Positions 8,677 through 16,368 of a stretch of 64,000 nt of DNA are shown here, piece by piece. The stretch comes from CBDDEC01 sp965198045 (GTDB lineage Bacteria; Chloroflexota; Dehalococcoidia; UBA2979). The notes beneath the pieces are model-generated. The model ran no database searches and was not told the origin of the DNA. It worked only from the letters and a program-made list of their open reading frames with translations. Made by a program: the position numbers and the translations under genes. Position 1 is the stretch's first letter. Each line of letters starts with the position of its first letter. The stretch spans positions 186,001 to 250,000 of the forward strand of contig CBDAOL010000008.1 in assembly GCA_965198045.1 (NCBI GenBank). Direction: 5' to 3'.

Positions 8677-8921
8677 CCTCCAAGCACGTGCGCTTCACGT
8701 TTGAGCCAGACATGATCAAAGACCCGGTGATCTACCAGCTCGGTCACGAGTTCCAGGTCGTCACCAACATCCGCATGGCCGATGTCACGCTTTCGGTCGG
8801 CTGGGTGGTCCTGGAGCTCGAAGGCGACGCCGACGAGATCGACCGTAGCCTCGAATGGGCCCGCGCCCAGGGTGTGCGGGTGGACGAGGCCACGCTGGGC
8901 GACGTCGTCGAGGGTGGATAG
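8673..8921 (+). CDS. NIL-domain protein
   Basis: A stand-alone 82-residue NIL domain, the ferredoxin-like fold that forms the C-terminal methionine-binding sensor of MetN transporters. Family landmarks are the KDPVIYQLGHEF strand-helix, VVTNIRMADVT and the GWVVLELEG strand. The start overlaps the stop of the PLP enzyme by 4 nt, implying coupled translation and a physical or functional partnership. It may act as a small allosteric methionine sensor or as an electron or sulfur-transfer partner; no redox Cys is present, which favours ligand sensing. Confidence 0.88.
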   Translation: MTSKHVRFTFEPDMIKDPVIYQLGHEFQVVTNIRMADVTLSVGWVVLELEGDADEIDRSLEWARAQGVRVDEATLGDVVEGG

Positions 8922-8994
8922 CCCTCGGCCGCGAGCCGGAACAACGAGGAACCCGACGCCCCGCAAGGCGGCGCTTGATATAGAGGAGCAACCA

Positions 8995-9270
8995 ATGGCG
9001 GTGACCGTGAAGATCCCTACGCCGCTGCGAACGCTGACGAACGACGACGACAGCTGCGAGATCGACGCGACCAGCCTCGGCGACATCGTGTCGGCGCTCG
9101 AGGCGACCTATCCCGGAATGCAGGAGCGGCTCCTGGACGAAGGCGGTGAGATCCGCCGCTTCGTCAACATCTTCGTCAACGGCGAGGATGTGCGGTTCCT
9201 CAACGGCCTGACCACGGCGCTCGACACCGGCGACGAGGTCTCGATCGTCCCGGCCGTCGCCGGCGGGTAG
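8995..9270 (+). CDS. Ubiquitin-like sulfur carrier protein (MoaD/ThiS/CysO type) 1
   Basis: A 91-residue beta-grasp sulfur carrier ending in PAVAGG. The terminal Gly-Gly is the site of adenylation and thiocarboxylate formation. The segment RRFVNIFVNGEDVRFLNG is shared with the two other carriers of this region. GAGGAG at 8983-8988 supports the ATG. It is third in the SAM-riboswitch operon, 73 nt after the NIL gene, so it is the likely sulfur donor for the threonine-synthase-like enzyme. The activating E1 must be shared from the fusion at 12.2 kb, since none lies in this operon. Confidence 0.92.
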   Translation: MAVTVKIPTPLRTLTNDDDSCEIDATSLGDIVSALEATYPGMQERLLDEGGEIRRFVNIFVNGEDVRFLNGLTTALDTGDEVSIVPAVAGG

Positions 9271-9303
9271 CGCTCCGCTCCGCGCGGCGCAGTCAGGACC
9301 AAC

Positions 9304-10531
9304 GTGGTCGAGATCCGGCGTATCCGCACGAGTTCGAGGCGTTCGTACGCGCGGGCTCGCGTTCAGCGACAAGCCGCTGACGCCCGAGGAACGCGAGCGC
9401 TTCCAGCCGGCGTTCGAGTTCGACCGAACGGCCGCGGCGTTCGATGGCCCATCCATTGTCGGCACGTCCGCCTCGTACACCTTCCAGCTCACGGTCCCGG
9501 GCGGTGGCCAGCTGCCAACGGGCGGTTTGAGCTGGGTCTCCGTGCTGCCCACCCACCGCCGCCAGGGCGTGCTCACCGACATGATCCGCGCGCACTTCGA
9601 GGACGGCCGCGAGCGGGGTGGGGCGGCCTCCGCTCTCTACGCCTCGGAGAGCCTGATCTACCGGCGCTTCGGCTACGAGGTCGCGGCGCCGCACGAGCAC
9701 TGGCACATCGAACGCGCCCACGCGCGCTTCGCGCACACCCTCGAAACGCCGGGCCGCCTCTGCCTCGTCGAGCGTGGCGAAGCGGTGCAGCGCCTGCCTG
9801 CGCTCTACGACCGCCTGCGTCGCGGCTACCCGGGGATGACCGATGTGTCGGCCGAGGCGTGGGCCAGCAACTCCGAGTTCCTGTCGCCCGACACCGCCGA
9901 GAAGCCCTCCAAGCGCCTGTACGTGATCTACGAGCGCGACGGGCGCGACGAGGGCTTCGCTACCTACGAGGTGACGGACTGGCAGATGGAGCCGCAGTTC
10001 GTACAGGGCCAGCGGCAGATGAACGTGCATCTCGCGATCGCGGCGACCGATGAGGCGCACTTCGCCCGCTGGCGGTTCCTCTTTAATGTCGACCTGGTCA
10101 CGCGCATCGACTGCTACAACCGCGCGCCGGACGATCCGCTGTACTGGATGCTCGAGGACCCGCGTCGCCTCGTGCGTCGCACAAAGGACGGGCTGTGGCT
10201 GCGGCTGCTCGATGTCCCCGCCGCGCTCTCCGCGCGCAGCTACGCCGCCGAGGGCGAGCTCACGTTCGAGGTCCACGACGCGACGTGCGACTGGGTCGGC
10301 GGCCGCTACCGTCTCGAGGCCGGTGGCGACGGCGCGCGCTGTGCACCGACCGAGGCGGAGCCGGACCTCGTGCTGGACGTTTCGACGCTGTCGGGCGTGT
10401 ACCTCGGAGGCCCGGGTCTCGGCACGCTCGCTCGCACGGGTCGGGTCGAGGAACGGCGCGAGGGCGCCCTGGCGCTCGCCGACCGTATGTTCCGCGGTGA
10501 GCGCGCTCCCTGGAACGCGTTCTTCTTCTGA
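9304..10531 (+). CDS. Eis-like GNAT N-acetyltransferase with frameshifted N-terminus
   Basis: The intact reading frame from the TTG at 9527 encodes a GNAT acetyltransferase with acetyl-CoA motif VLPTHRRQGV and a C-terminal sterol-carrier-like domain ending ERAPWNAFFF, the Eis layout. The true N-terminus lies upstream in other frames. VEIRRIR is read from the GTG at 9304, then HEFEAFVRAGS from 9327 one frame back, then LAFSDKPLTPEERERF one frame back again. Two single-base deletions, near 9325 and near 9358, would explain this. Eis-type enzymes acetylate amines, including aminoglycosides in mycobacteria; the substrate here is unknown. Confidence 0.75.
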
Positions 10532-10550
10532 GCCTCGTTCAGGCCGCTAC

Positions 10551-10581
10551 TTGCATACCGGCGCCCACTCGTTGCTACAAT
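10551..10581 (+). promoter_or_regulatory. Putative promoter of rrf2-cysK transcript
   Basis: The -35-like TTGCAT (10551-10556) and the good -10 TACAAT (10576-10581) are 19 nt apart, slightly long. The location between the acetyltransferase stop and the rrf2 start fits a promoter for the regulator and the cysteine genes behind it. Confidence 0.5.
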
Positions 10582-10595
10582 GTCGAGTGAATTGG

Positions 10596-10610
10596 TCGTG
10601 AATGTCACGA
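10596..10610. promoter_or_regulatory. Perfect inverted repeat, candidate Rrf2 operator
   Basis: TCGTGA-ATG-TCACGA is a perfect 6+3+6 palindrome just past the expected transcription start and 65 nt before the rrf2 gene. Rrf2-family regulators bind such dyads, and many regulate their own operon. No binding data can be read from sequence, so the link is an inference. Confidence 0.5.
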
Positions 10611-10674
10611 ACCTCTGCAGCGCCCGCAGCCAGCGGGCGCGCCGTGGGTCTGGCGCGACCCCGAGGTAGCAACG

Positions 10675-11121
10675 ATGCTGCTCAGCACCAAGGGCGATTA
10701 CGGCGTCCGCGCCATGATCGATCTCGCAGAACACGAGGGCGAAGGGCCGGTGCAGCGCGCCGACATTGCTCGCCGCCGCCAGATCCCCGAGTCGTACCTC
10801 GACCACCTGCTGGCGCAGCTGCGCCGCGATGGCTTCATTCGCAGCACGCGAGGTCCCAGCGGTGGGCACGAGTTGGCGATGTTGCCCGACGACATCTGCC
10901 TGCTGCACGTGCTCGAATCCCTGGAGGGCTCGCTGGCGCCGATCCAGTGCGTTGGCGACGACGTGCTGGAAGAGGACACGCTCTGCGGACAGCAGTGGGT
11001 GTGGCAGGACGTCTACGGCTACATGCGCGAGCGGCTGGCGAGCGTCTCGCTGGCCGAACTCGTGCAGCACGAACATGAGCATGCGCATCAGCGAGACATG
11101 GCGCTGAACTACAACATCTAG
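10675..11121 (+). CDS. Rrf2-family transcriptional regulator
   Basis: A 148-residue winged-helix regulator of the Rrf2 family (IscR/CymR/NsrR relatives). It begins MLLSTKGDYGVRAMIDLAEH, followed by the recognition region IPESYLDHLLAQLRRDG and STRGPSGGHEL. Cysteines are at 75, 92 and 104. IscR uses Cys92, 98 and 104 for its cluster, so this protein keeps two equivalent positions and moves the third. It precedes cysK and the carrier/E1 genes, as CymR-type cysteine regulators do. The His-rich tail (QHEHEHAHQ) could add metal ligands. It probably senses cluster or cysteine status. Confidence 0.9.
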   Translation: MLLSTKGDYGVRAMIDLAEHEGEGPVQRADIARRRQIPESYLDHLLAQLRRDGFIRSTRGPSGGHELAMLPDDICLLHVLESLEGSLAPIQCVGDDVLEEDTLCGQQWVWQDVYGYMRERLASVSLAELVQHEHEHAHQRDMALNYNI

Positions 11122-11191
11122 CGCCGAACGACGAAACGGACGAGCCGGTCGCGGGAAACGGACCGGCGCCAGTGCAGGCGGAACGATCGAA

Positions 11192-12136
11192 GTGAGCGAC
11201 GCCCCCGAACGGTCAGTCACCGCGCAGCCCCTGATCGCGGACTCCGTCCTCGATCTGATCGGCGCGACGCCGCTCGTGCGGCTCAACCGCGTCGTCCCTG
11301 ACGGTGCGGCCGAGGTCCTCGGCAAGTTCGAGGTGTTCAACCCGGCGGGCTCCGTGAAGGACCGCATCGCACTCTCCATGGTCGAGGCGGCCGAGGAGTC
11401 CGGGGAGCTGAGCGATGGCGACGCCCTCGTCGAACCGACCTCCGGCAACACCGGCATCGGGCTCGCCGCCGTATGCGCCGCCAAGGGCTACCGCCTGATC
11501 CTGACGATGCCGGAGGACTACAGCCTCGAACGCCGCCGGCTGCTCGAGCGCTTCGGCGCCGAGCTCGTCCTGACGCCCGCGATCGAAGGGATGACCGGCG
11601 CCGTCCACGCAGCGCAGGAGCTCGTCGAGCGCGAGGGCTACCACATGCTCCAGCAGTTCGAGAACCCGGCGAACCCGGAGGCGCATCGCCTCCGCACCGG
11701 CCCCGAGATCGTCGAGGCCACGGGCGGACAGCTCGATGCCTTCGTCGCCGGTGTCGGCACCGGCGGCACGATCACGGGCGTCGGCGAGGTCCTGCGCCAC
11801 GCCGGCATTGCGGCGCGCATCGTGGCCGTCGAACCGGAGCGTGCGCCGATCCTGCAGGGCGGGCGCGCCGGTCTGCACGGCATCCAGGGCATCGGAGCCT
11901 CGTTCATCCCCGGCGTGCTGAACCGCGACATCTACGACGAGGTGATGAGCGTGTCCGATGAGGATGCCTACGCCATGACCATGCGATTGACGCGCGAGGA
12001 GGGGCTGCTCGTCGGTGTCTCCGCTGGCGCGAACGTCTGGGCCTCGATCGAGGTGGCCAAGCAGATCGGCGAGGGCGGCCGCGTCGTCACCATGCTGTGC
12101 GACACGGGCGAGCGGTATTTGAGCGTGGCACTGTGA
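11192..12136 (+). CDS. cysK: Cysteine synthase (O-acetylserine sulfhydrylase type)
   Basis: A fold-type II PLP enzyme of 314 residues. PLP Lys56 lies in NPAGSVKDRI, the substrate loop is TSGNTGIG at 83-90, the phosphate cradle is GTGGTITGVG, and the C-terminus is the CysK-like GERYLSVAL. It forms cysteine from O-acetylserine and sulfide. The start is GTG. It sits 70 nt after rrf2 and 34 nt before the UBL-E1 fusion, so it probably belongs to the regulator's operon. A second, CysM-type enzyme follows 1.6 kb later, giving two parallel cysteine routes. Confidence 0.92.
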   Translation: MSDAPERSVTAQPLIADSVLDLIGATPLVRLNRVVPDGAAEVLGKFEVFNPAGSVKDRIALSMVEAAEESGELSDGDALVEPTSGNTGIGLAAVCAAKGYRLILTMPEDYSLERRRLLERFGAELVLTPAIEGMTGAVHAAQELVEREGYHMLQQFENPANPEAHRLRTGPEIVEATGGQLDAFVAGVGTGGTITGVGEVLRHAGIAARIVAVEPERAPILQGGRAGLHGIQGIGASFIPGVLNRDIYDEVMSVSDEDAYAMTMRLTREEGLLVGVSAGANVWASIEVAKQIGEGGRVVTMLCDTGERYLSVAL

Positions 12137-12170
12137 CCGGCGCGACGACTCGAAGTGAAGTGAGCCGCCG

Positions 12171-13352
12171 ATGCCCGTGAGCGTCTACGTCCCGACGCCG
12201 TTCCGGCGGCTCACCGCCAACCGCGAGTACGTGGAGGCGGAGGGCGCCAACGTCCTGCAGGTCCTCGACGCGCTCGAGGCGGCCTACCCGGGCCTCGGCG
12301 ACCTGGTCTTCGACGCCGATCACCGGGTGCCGACGCACATCAACATCTATCTGAACAATCAGGAAATTCACGACCTCGACGGCACGGAAACGGCCGTCAA
12401 GGACGGCGACCAGTTAGCAGTGATCCCGGCGCTCGCAGGCGGAGCGCCCGAGGAAGCGGAGGACGAGGCAATGACTGAGAGCGCGGAGAACGGCGCGAAC
12501 CCGGCGTCGACGGCGCTGACCCCCGACGAGGTTATGCGGTACTCGCGGCACATCATCATGCCGCAGGTCGGACCGCAGGGTCAGCGCAAGCTGCGGAACG
12601 CGAAGGTGTTGGTCGTTGGCGCGGGCGGCCTCGGCGGCCCGGTGGCGATCTACCTGGCGCTGGCCGGCGTCGGCACGATCGGCATCGTCGAGTTCGACAT
12701 CGTCGACCTCTCCAACCTGCAGCGGCAGGTTCTGCACCAGACGCCGGACGTGGACCGGCCGAAGCTCGAATCGGCGGTCGAAACCCTCGCCGCCTACAAC
12801 CCGCACGTCGAGGTGATCGAGCACCCGATGCCGATCACGTCTGAGAACGCGATGGATATCATCCCGGACTACGACATCATCGTGAACGGCGCGGACAACT
12901 TCGCCACGCGCTACCTCGTGAACGACGCCGCCTACCTCGCGGGCAAGACGCTGGTCGACGGCGCGATCCTGCTCTTCGACGGGCAGGCCACCGTCTACAA
13001 GCCGGGCATGGGCTGCTACCGCTGCCTCTACCCCGACCCGCCGCCGCCGGGGCTCGTCCCCTCGTGCGCCGAGGCCGGTGTGCTCGGTTCCATCACCGGC
13101 ACCGTCGGCTCCATCCAGGCGACCGAGGTGTTCAAGCAGATCCTGGACATCGGCGAGCCGCTGGTGAACCGCCTGCTGCTGATCGATGCGCTGAGCATGG
13201 AGTTCCGCACGATGAAGCTGCGGCGCGACCCGTCGTGCCCGCTCTGCGGCGACAACCCGACCGTGACCGAACTGATCGACTACGACGCGTTCTGCGGCTC
13301 TCCACCCCTCGAGGTGCCGGAGCCGGCTGCTGCGACGGTGGGAGACGACTAG
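12171..13352 (+). CDS. Ubiquitin-like sulfur carrier fused to ThiF/MoeB-type E1 enzyme
   Basis: Residues 1-91 form a complete beta-grasp carrier ending PALAGG (Gly90-Gly91), the same length as the free carriers nearby. APEEAEDEA then links it to a MoeB/ThiF adenylyltransferase (about 115-375). The E1 shows GAGGLGG (150-156), Cys299 in PSCAEAGVLG, and zinc pairs Cys282/285 and Cys356/359. It lacks the C-terminal rhodanese of MoeZ. The E1 would adenylate carrier C-termini for thiocarboxylation. The internal Gly-Gly cannot react unless the link is cut. An in-frame ATG at 12471 with a strong ribosome site could also give free E1. Confidence 0.9.
   Translation: MPVSVYVPTPFRRLTANREYVEAEGANVLQVLDALEAAYPGLGDLVFDADHRVPTHINIYLNNQEIHDLDGTETAVKDGDQLAVIPALAGGAPEEAEDEAMTESAENGANPASTALTPDEVMRYSRHIIMPQVGPQGQRKLRNAKVLVVGAGGLGGPVAIYLALAGVGTIGIVEFDIVDLSNLQRQVLHQTPDVDRPKLESAVETLAAYNPHVEVIEHPMPITSENAMDIIPDYDIIVNGADNFATRYLVNDAAYLAGKTLVDGAILLFDGQATVYKPGMGCYRCLYPDPPPPGLVPSCAEAGVLGSITGTVGSIQATEVFKQILDIGEPLVNRLLLIDALSMEFRTMKLRRDPSCPLCGDNPTVTELIDYDAFCGSPPLEVPEPAAATVGDD
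12458..12473 (+). promoter_or_regulatory. Internal ribosome-binding site and ATG inside the UBL-E1 fusion
   Basis: GGAGGA (12458-12463) stands 7 nt before an in-frame ATG at 12471, exactly at the linker between the carrier and E1 domains (Met101). This could allow the E1 domain to be translated alone, giving two products from one gene. Glu/Asp codons of an acidic linker can mimic such a site by chance. Confidence 0.5.
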
Positions 13353-13459
13353 GCGGGAAGAGTAGACGGAGCCAGATGACTGACGTTCGACAACAAGTTC
13401 GACAACGAGCAAGCGACGCCCACGCCGACAGCGGGGCAACGACGAAGGGACCAGCCAGC

Positions 13460-13735
13460 ATGTCTGTCACCGTTCAGGTCACCTCGGTCATCCAGAAGGC
13501 CGTCAACGGCCAGAGGGCGATCGAGGCTGAAGGCGGGAGCATCGGCGAGCTGATCGCGAACATCGACGAGGCGTACCCCGGCTTCGCCGGACAGGTCAGC
13601 AACGGCAACGGTGAGTTGCATCGCTTCGTCAACATCTACCTCAACGACGAGGACATTCGCTTCCTCGGCGGCAAGGACACCGAGATCAGCGACGGCGACG
13701 TGATTTCCATCCTCCCCGCGCTCGCGGGCGGCTAG
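13460..13735 (+). CDS. Ubiquitin-like sulfur carrier protein (CysO type) 2
   Basis: A second free beta-grasp carrier, 91 residues, ending LPALAGG. It shares HRFVNIYLNDEDIRFLGG with the other copies. An in-frame ATG at 13376 would add a 28-residue polar leader; I prefer 13460 because it yields the same length as its paralogues, though the ribosome site (GAAGGGA) is only fair. It lies between the E1 fusion and cysM, the arrangement of the mycobacterial CysO-CysM route, so it is the likely sulfur donor for CysM. Confidence 0.9.
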   Translation: MSVTVQVTSVIQKAVNGQRAIEAEGGSIGELIANIDEAYPGFAGQVSNGNGELHRFVNIYLNDEDIRFLGGKDTEISDGDVISILPALAGG

Positions 13736-13777
13736 CCCCGCCGACGCTCGCGCGAGGATCGACGCCGGAGGACGCGC

Positions 13778-14713
13778 GTGCTGCACGAGAGCCTGCTCGA
13801 CCTCGTCGGTGACACCCCGCTCGTCGAGGTGTCGCAGCTGTCGCCCAACCCGGACGTCCAGCTCTACGCCAAGCTCGAGGGCGAGAACCCGACCGGCTCC
13901 GTCAAGGACCGCATCGCCAAGTTCATGATCGAGGAAGCCGAGGCCTCCGGCGCGCTCGCGCCCGGCCAGACGATCTGCGAGCCCACCTCCGGCAACACCG
14001 GCATCGCGCTCGCCGCCATCGCCGCCGTTCGCGGCTACGGCATGAAGGCGGTCATGCCCGACGCCGTCTCGCCGGAGCGCATCGAGCTGCTCGAGGCGTT
14101 CGGGGCCGAGATCATCTACTCGCCCGGCGAACTGGGCACCAACGGCTCCGTGGCGATGGCGCAGGAGCTGCGCGCGGAGCACCCCGAGTGGTTCTTCCCC
14201 TTCCAGTACGAGAACGACGCCAACCCGCGCGCCCACTACGAGACGACCGGCCCCGAGATCATCGCCGACCTGCCCGACCTCGACGCGTTCGTCGCGGGGC
14301 TCGGCACCGGCGGCACGCTCACCGGCGTCGGCCGGCGGCTCAAAGAGCACAACGCCGAGGTGCGCATCATCGCCGCTGCGCCTCACCCCGGCGACATGGT
14401 GCAGGGCCTGCGCTCCCTCGAGGAGGGCTACATCCCGCCGGTCTTCGACGAGTCAGTCCTCGACGGCCGCATCGTCGTCGACTCGCAGACCTCGTTCCAG
14501 GTGACGCGCGACCTCACGCTGCAGGCCGGCATCTTCGCCGGCATCTCCGCGGGCGCAGCCGTCCGGGCCGCCCAGCGCGCCGCCGAGCGCATGGAGCGAG
14601 GCAAGATCGTGGTGCTGCTCGCCGACGGCGGGTGGAAGTACCTGTCGAGCGGCCTCTGGACGCGCGACTACGCCGAGATCGAAGAGGACGTCGCCACCAA
14701 GCTCTGGTGGTAG
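13778..14713 (+). CDS. cysM: CysO-dependent O-phosphoserine sulfhydrylase
   Basis: A 311-residue PLP enzyme. PLP Lys43 sits in NPTGSVKDRI, TSGNTGIA is at 70-77 and GTGGTLTG at about 176-183. Arg212 in QGLRSLEEGY corresponds to the O-phosphoserine-selecting Arg220 of M. tuberculosis CysM. The C-terminus DGGWKYLSSGLWTRDY also follows that protein, ending in an acidic, Trp-containing tail. It should make cysteine from O-phosphoserine with thiocarboxylated carrier. GGAGG precedes the GTG start. It directly follows the carrier gene by 42 nt. Confidence 0.93.
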   Translation: MLHESLLDLVGDTPLVEVSQLSPNPDVQLYAKLEGENPTGSVKDRIAKFMIEEAEASGALAPGQTICEPTSGNTGIALAAIAAVRGYGMKAVMPDAVSPERIELLEAFGAEIIYSPGELGTNGSVAMAQELRAEHPEWFFPFQYENDANPRAHYETTGPEIIADLPDLDAFVAGLGTGGTLTGVGRRLKEHNAEVRIIAAAPHPGDMVQGLRSLEEGYIPPVFDESVLDGRIVVDSQTSFQVTRDLTLQAGIFAGISAGAAVRAAQRAAERMERGKIVVLLADGGWKYLSSGLWTRDYAEIEEDVATKLWW

Positions 14714-14861
14714 CCCACTGCCGAGGTGTCGGAGCCACCTCGACGGCCACAGCGCACGAGACTAGCCAGCAGGCTAGAGAACCTCGTCCCGAACCTCGTA
14801 ATTCCCGCTAAGTCGCTCAATCGCTTCGTTGCTCACGTGCCCGGGGGGCCTTAGCGTTCGC

Positions 14862-14877
14862 GATCACGCGCGTGATC
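14862..14877. repeat. Perfect 16-bp palindrome
   Basis: GATCACGCGCGTGATC is its own reverse complement, in the otherwise featureless gap after cysM. It could be a regulator site or the end of the transcript; nothing else in the gap identifies it. Confidence 0.6.
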
Positions 14878-14912
14878 CGGTGCAGCCGGTCACGCCACAT
14901 GGCTGGAAAGTC

Positions 14913-14936
14913 GCGCGGGCGAGTCCCCGCCCGCGC
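14913..14936 (+). other. Strong GC hairpin before the surface-protein gene
   Basis: GCGCGGGCG (14913-14921) pairs perfectly with CGCCCGCGC (14928-14936) around a 6-nt loop. It ends 20 nt before the ATG of the surface protein and lacks a U-run, so it is more likely a leader structure than a terminator. Confidence 0.5.
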
Positions 14937-14956
14937 TGACCTCGGAGGGTCCACCG

Positions 14957-15751
14957 ATGCGTCGTGCGTTCGCCTACCTCGTCCACCCCGCCCGCCTGAT
15001 CGCACTCGGCACGCTCGGCGCGCTGGCGCTGACGGTGCTCATGCTCGCCGGCCGCCCCGATGCGCCCCCGGAGGCGGAGGCGGCTGTGATGAGCGGCACC
15101 GTCACCGTGGCAGCAAATGCGAACCCGGCGGGCGCGGGGTTGGACGCGTCATTCGGGACTGCGGACGGCCGCATCACCGTCGTCTTCAACAATGATGGCT
15201 CAGCATTGTTCGAACCTAACTCGTGCAACGTCACCAGGTTCGTCGTGAGCCTCTTCGACGTCACCCCCACAGACCTCGACTTCACAAGCGCGTCGCTCAA
15301 TGGAGCGCTCTCTAGCGTCACCGGTGGAGGCGCTCTGAGCCTCGTCAGAGTCACCGCCGTCCTCTTCGAGATCGAGCTTGATCGTGCGATCGACGCGAAT
15401 CAGGTCGCCACGTTGGTCGTCGACGGAGTGAGGACCGCCGAGGTCGGTCCCCAGACGGAGGGCTTGCTCCTCGAGCTTCAAGCGCGCTTCAACTTTACTG
15501 GAACTTGCAACGGGTCGCTTTTCGATAGTCTCGTTATCGTGCCTGCAACGGCGTTTGACATTGGTCCAGCACTGTCGGCTCCGGTTCCACCGAAGGTGTC
15601 GATCGTCAAGATGACGTCGGACATCAGCGCGACAACCGACTTCATGTTCGACGTTACGGTCGGTGGCCCGTCCAGAACGGGTCGCCGTTCGCCCAGAGGC
15701 ACGGCGACCCGGCGGAGTCGATGGGCGCCATCACCGACGACCAGGGGGTGA
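14957..15751 (+). CDS. Secreted surface protein, N-terminal segment (frameshifted)
   Basis: This is the beginning of a ~3.8-kb surface-protein gene. An N-terminal signal or anchor (hydrophobic stretch at about 13-33) is followed by a beta-rich domain with paired Cys, then SIVKMTSDISATTDFMFDVT, the start of prealbumin/DUF11-like repeats. After about 15660 the frame turns into Arg/Pro nonsense, while the next frame reads WPVQNGSPFAQRHGDPAES, the natural continuation. One base is therefore missing near 15658-15665. GGAGGG upstream supports the ATG. It is likely exported and displayed on the cell surface. Confidence 0.75.
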   Translation: MRRAFAYLVHPARLIALGTLGALALTVLMLAGRPDAPPEAEAAVMSGTVTVAANANPAGAGLDASFGTADGRITVVFNNDGSALFEPNSCNVTRFVVSLFDVTPTDLDFTSASLNGALSSVTGGGALSLVRVTAVLFEIELDRAIDANQVATLVVDGVRTAEVGPQTEGLLLELQARFNFTGTCNGSLFDSLVIVPATAFDIGPALSAPVPPKVSIVKMTSDISATTDFMFDVTVGGPSRTGRRSPRGTATRRSRWAPSPTTRG

Positions 15752-16368
15752 TCACGGAGCAGGTGGCCGCGGGCTTCACGCTCACCGACATTACCTGCCT
15801 CGATGGCGGCTCCCTGCCGGTGAATGTGCCCGCCGTCGATCTAGGGGCGCGGTCCGTGACGCTGACGCCAGTCGCCGACGAGGACATCACTTGCAACTTT
15901 ATGAACACCAAGGTCGGCTCGATCTCGATCGCGAAGAACGCCGTCCTGGACGCGGATCACACGTTCAACTTCACAGGCCCCAACGGGGCGTTCACGATCA
16001 ACGACAACAACGCTGACGAGAGCGTCCACGTCGCGGCAGCGCCGTTTAACGGCCTCGGCCCCGGAACGTATTCGTTCACCGAGACCGACGCGAACGCCGC
16101 TCCGTACACGCTGACCGGGATCGCCTGCAACTCGTCCGGCGGGTTCCCGTCCACGTTCAAGTACCTCGGCGCTGCGTCCGGCACTGACAACTTCGAGCTG
16201 GGCGACGAGGAGGTAGAGGTCACATTTCTCCTGGACGACGTGGTCTGCACGTTCACGAACACCGCGCGAGCGCCAGATGACGATCGTCAAGGACGCGGTC
16301 CCGGATCAGGCGACCGACTTCATCTTTGCGCGCAACTTCGGCAGTGGCACCGCTTTCATACTCGATGA
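15721..16368 (+). CDS. Surface protein, second segment with DUF11/prealbumin-like repeats
   Basis: This frame continues the previous segment; coherent sequence begins near 15661 and ends near 16265. It holds two repeats, each with a strand pattern such as SISIAKNAVLDADHTFNF and ending with a DITC/VVCTFTNT-like motif. After FTNT the frame loses sense; the next frame picks up MTIVKDAVPDQATDFIF. An extra base near 16270 explains the shift. These repeats are typical of large adhesin-like surface proteins. Confidence 0.65.
   Translation: MGAITDDQGVITEQVAAGFTLTDITCLDGGSLPVNVPAVDLGARSVTLTPVADEDITCNFMNTKVGSISIAKNAVLDADHTFNFTGPNGAFTINDNNADESVHVAAAPFNGLGPGTYSFTETDANAAPYTLTGIACNSSGGFPSTFKYLGAASGTDNFELGDEEVEVTFLLDDVVCTFTNTARAPDDDRQGRGPGSGDRLHLCAQLRQWHRFHTR

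Noticed and set aside
8782..9270. Longer start for the first carrier gene
   Set aside because: The extension is read out of frame through the NIL gene; the ATG at 8995 has a good ribosome site and gives the 91-residue family length.
14878..14956. Cyclic-di-GMP or other riboswitch ahead of the surface protein
   Set aside because: Only a GC hairpin is seen; none of the conserved aptamer motifs is present.
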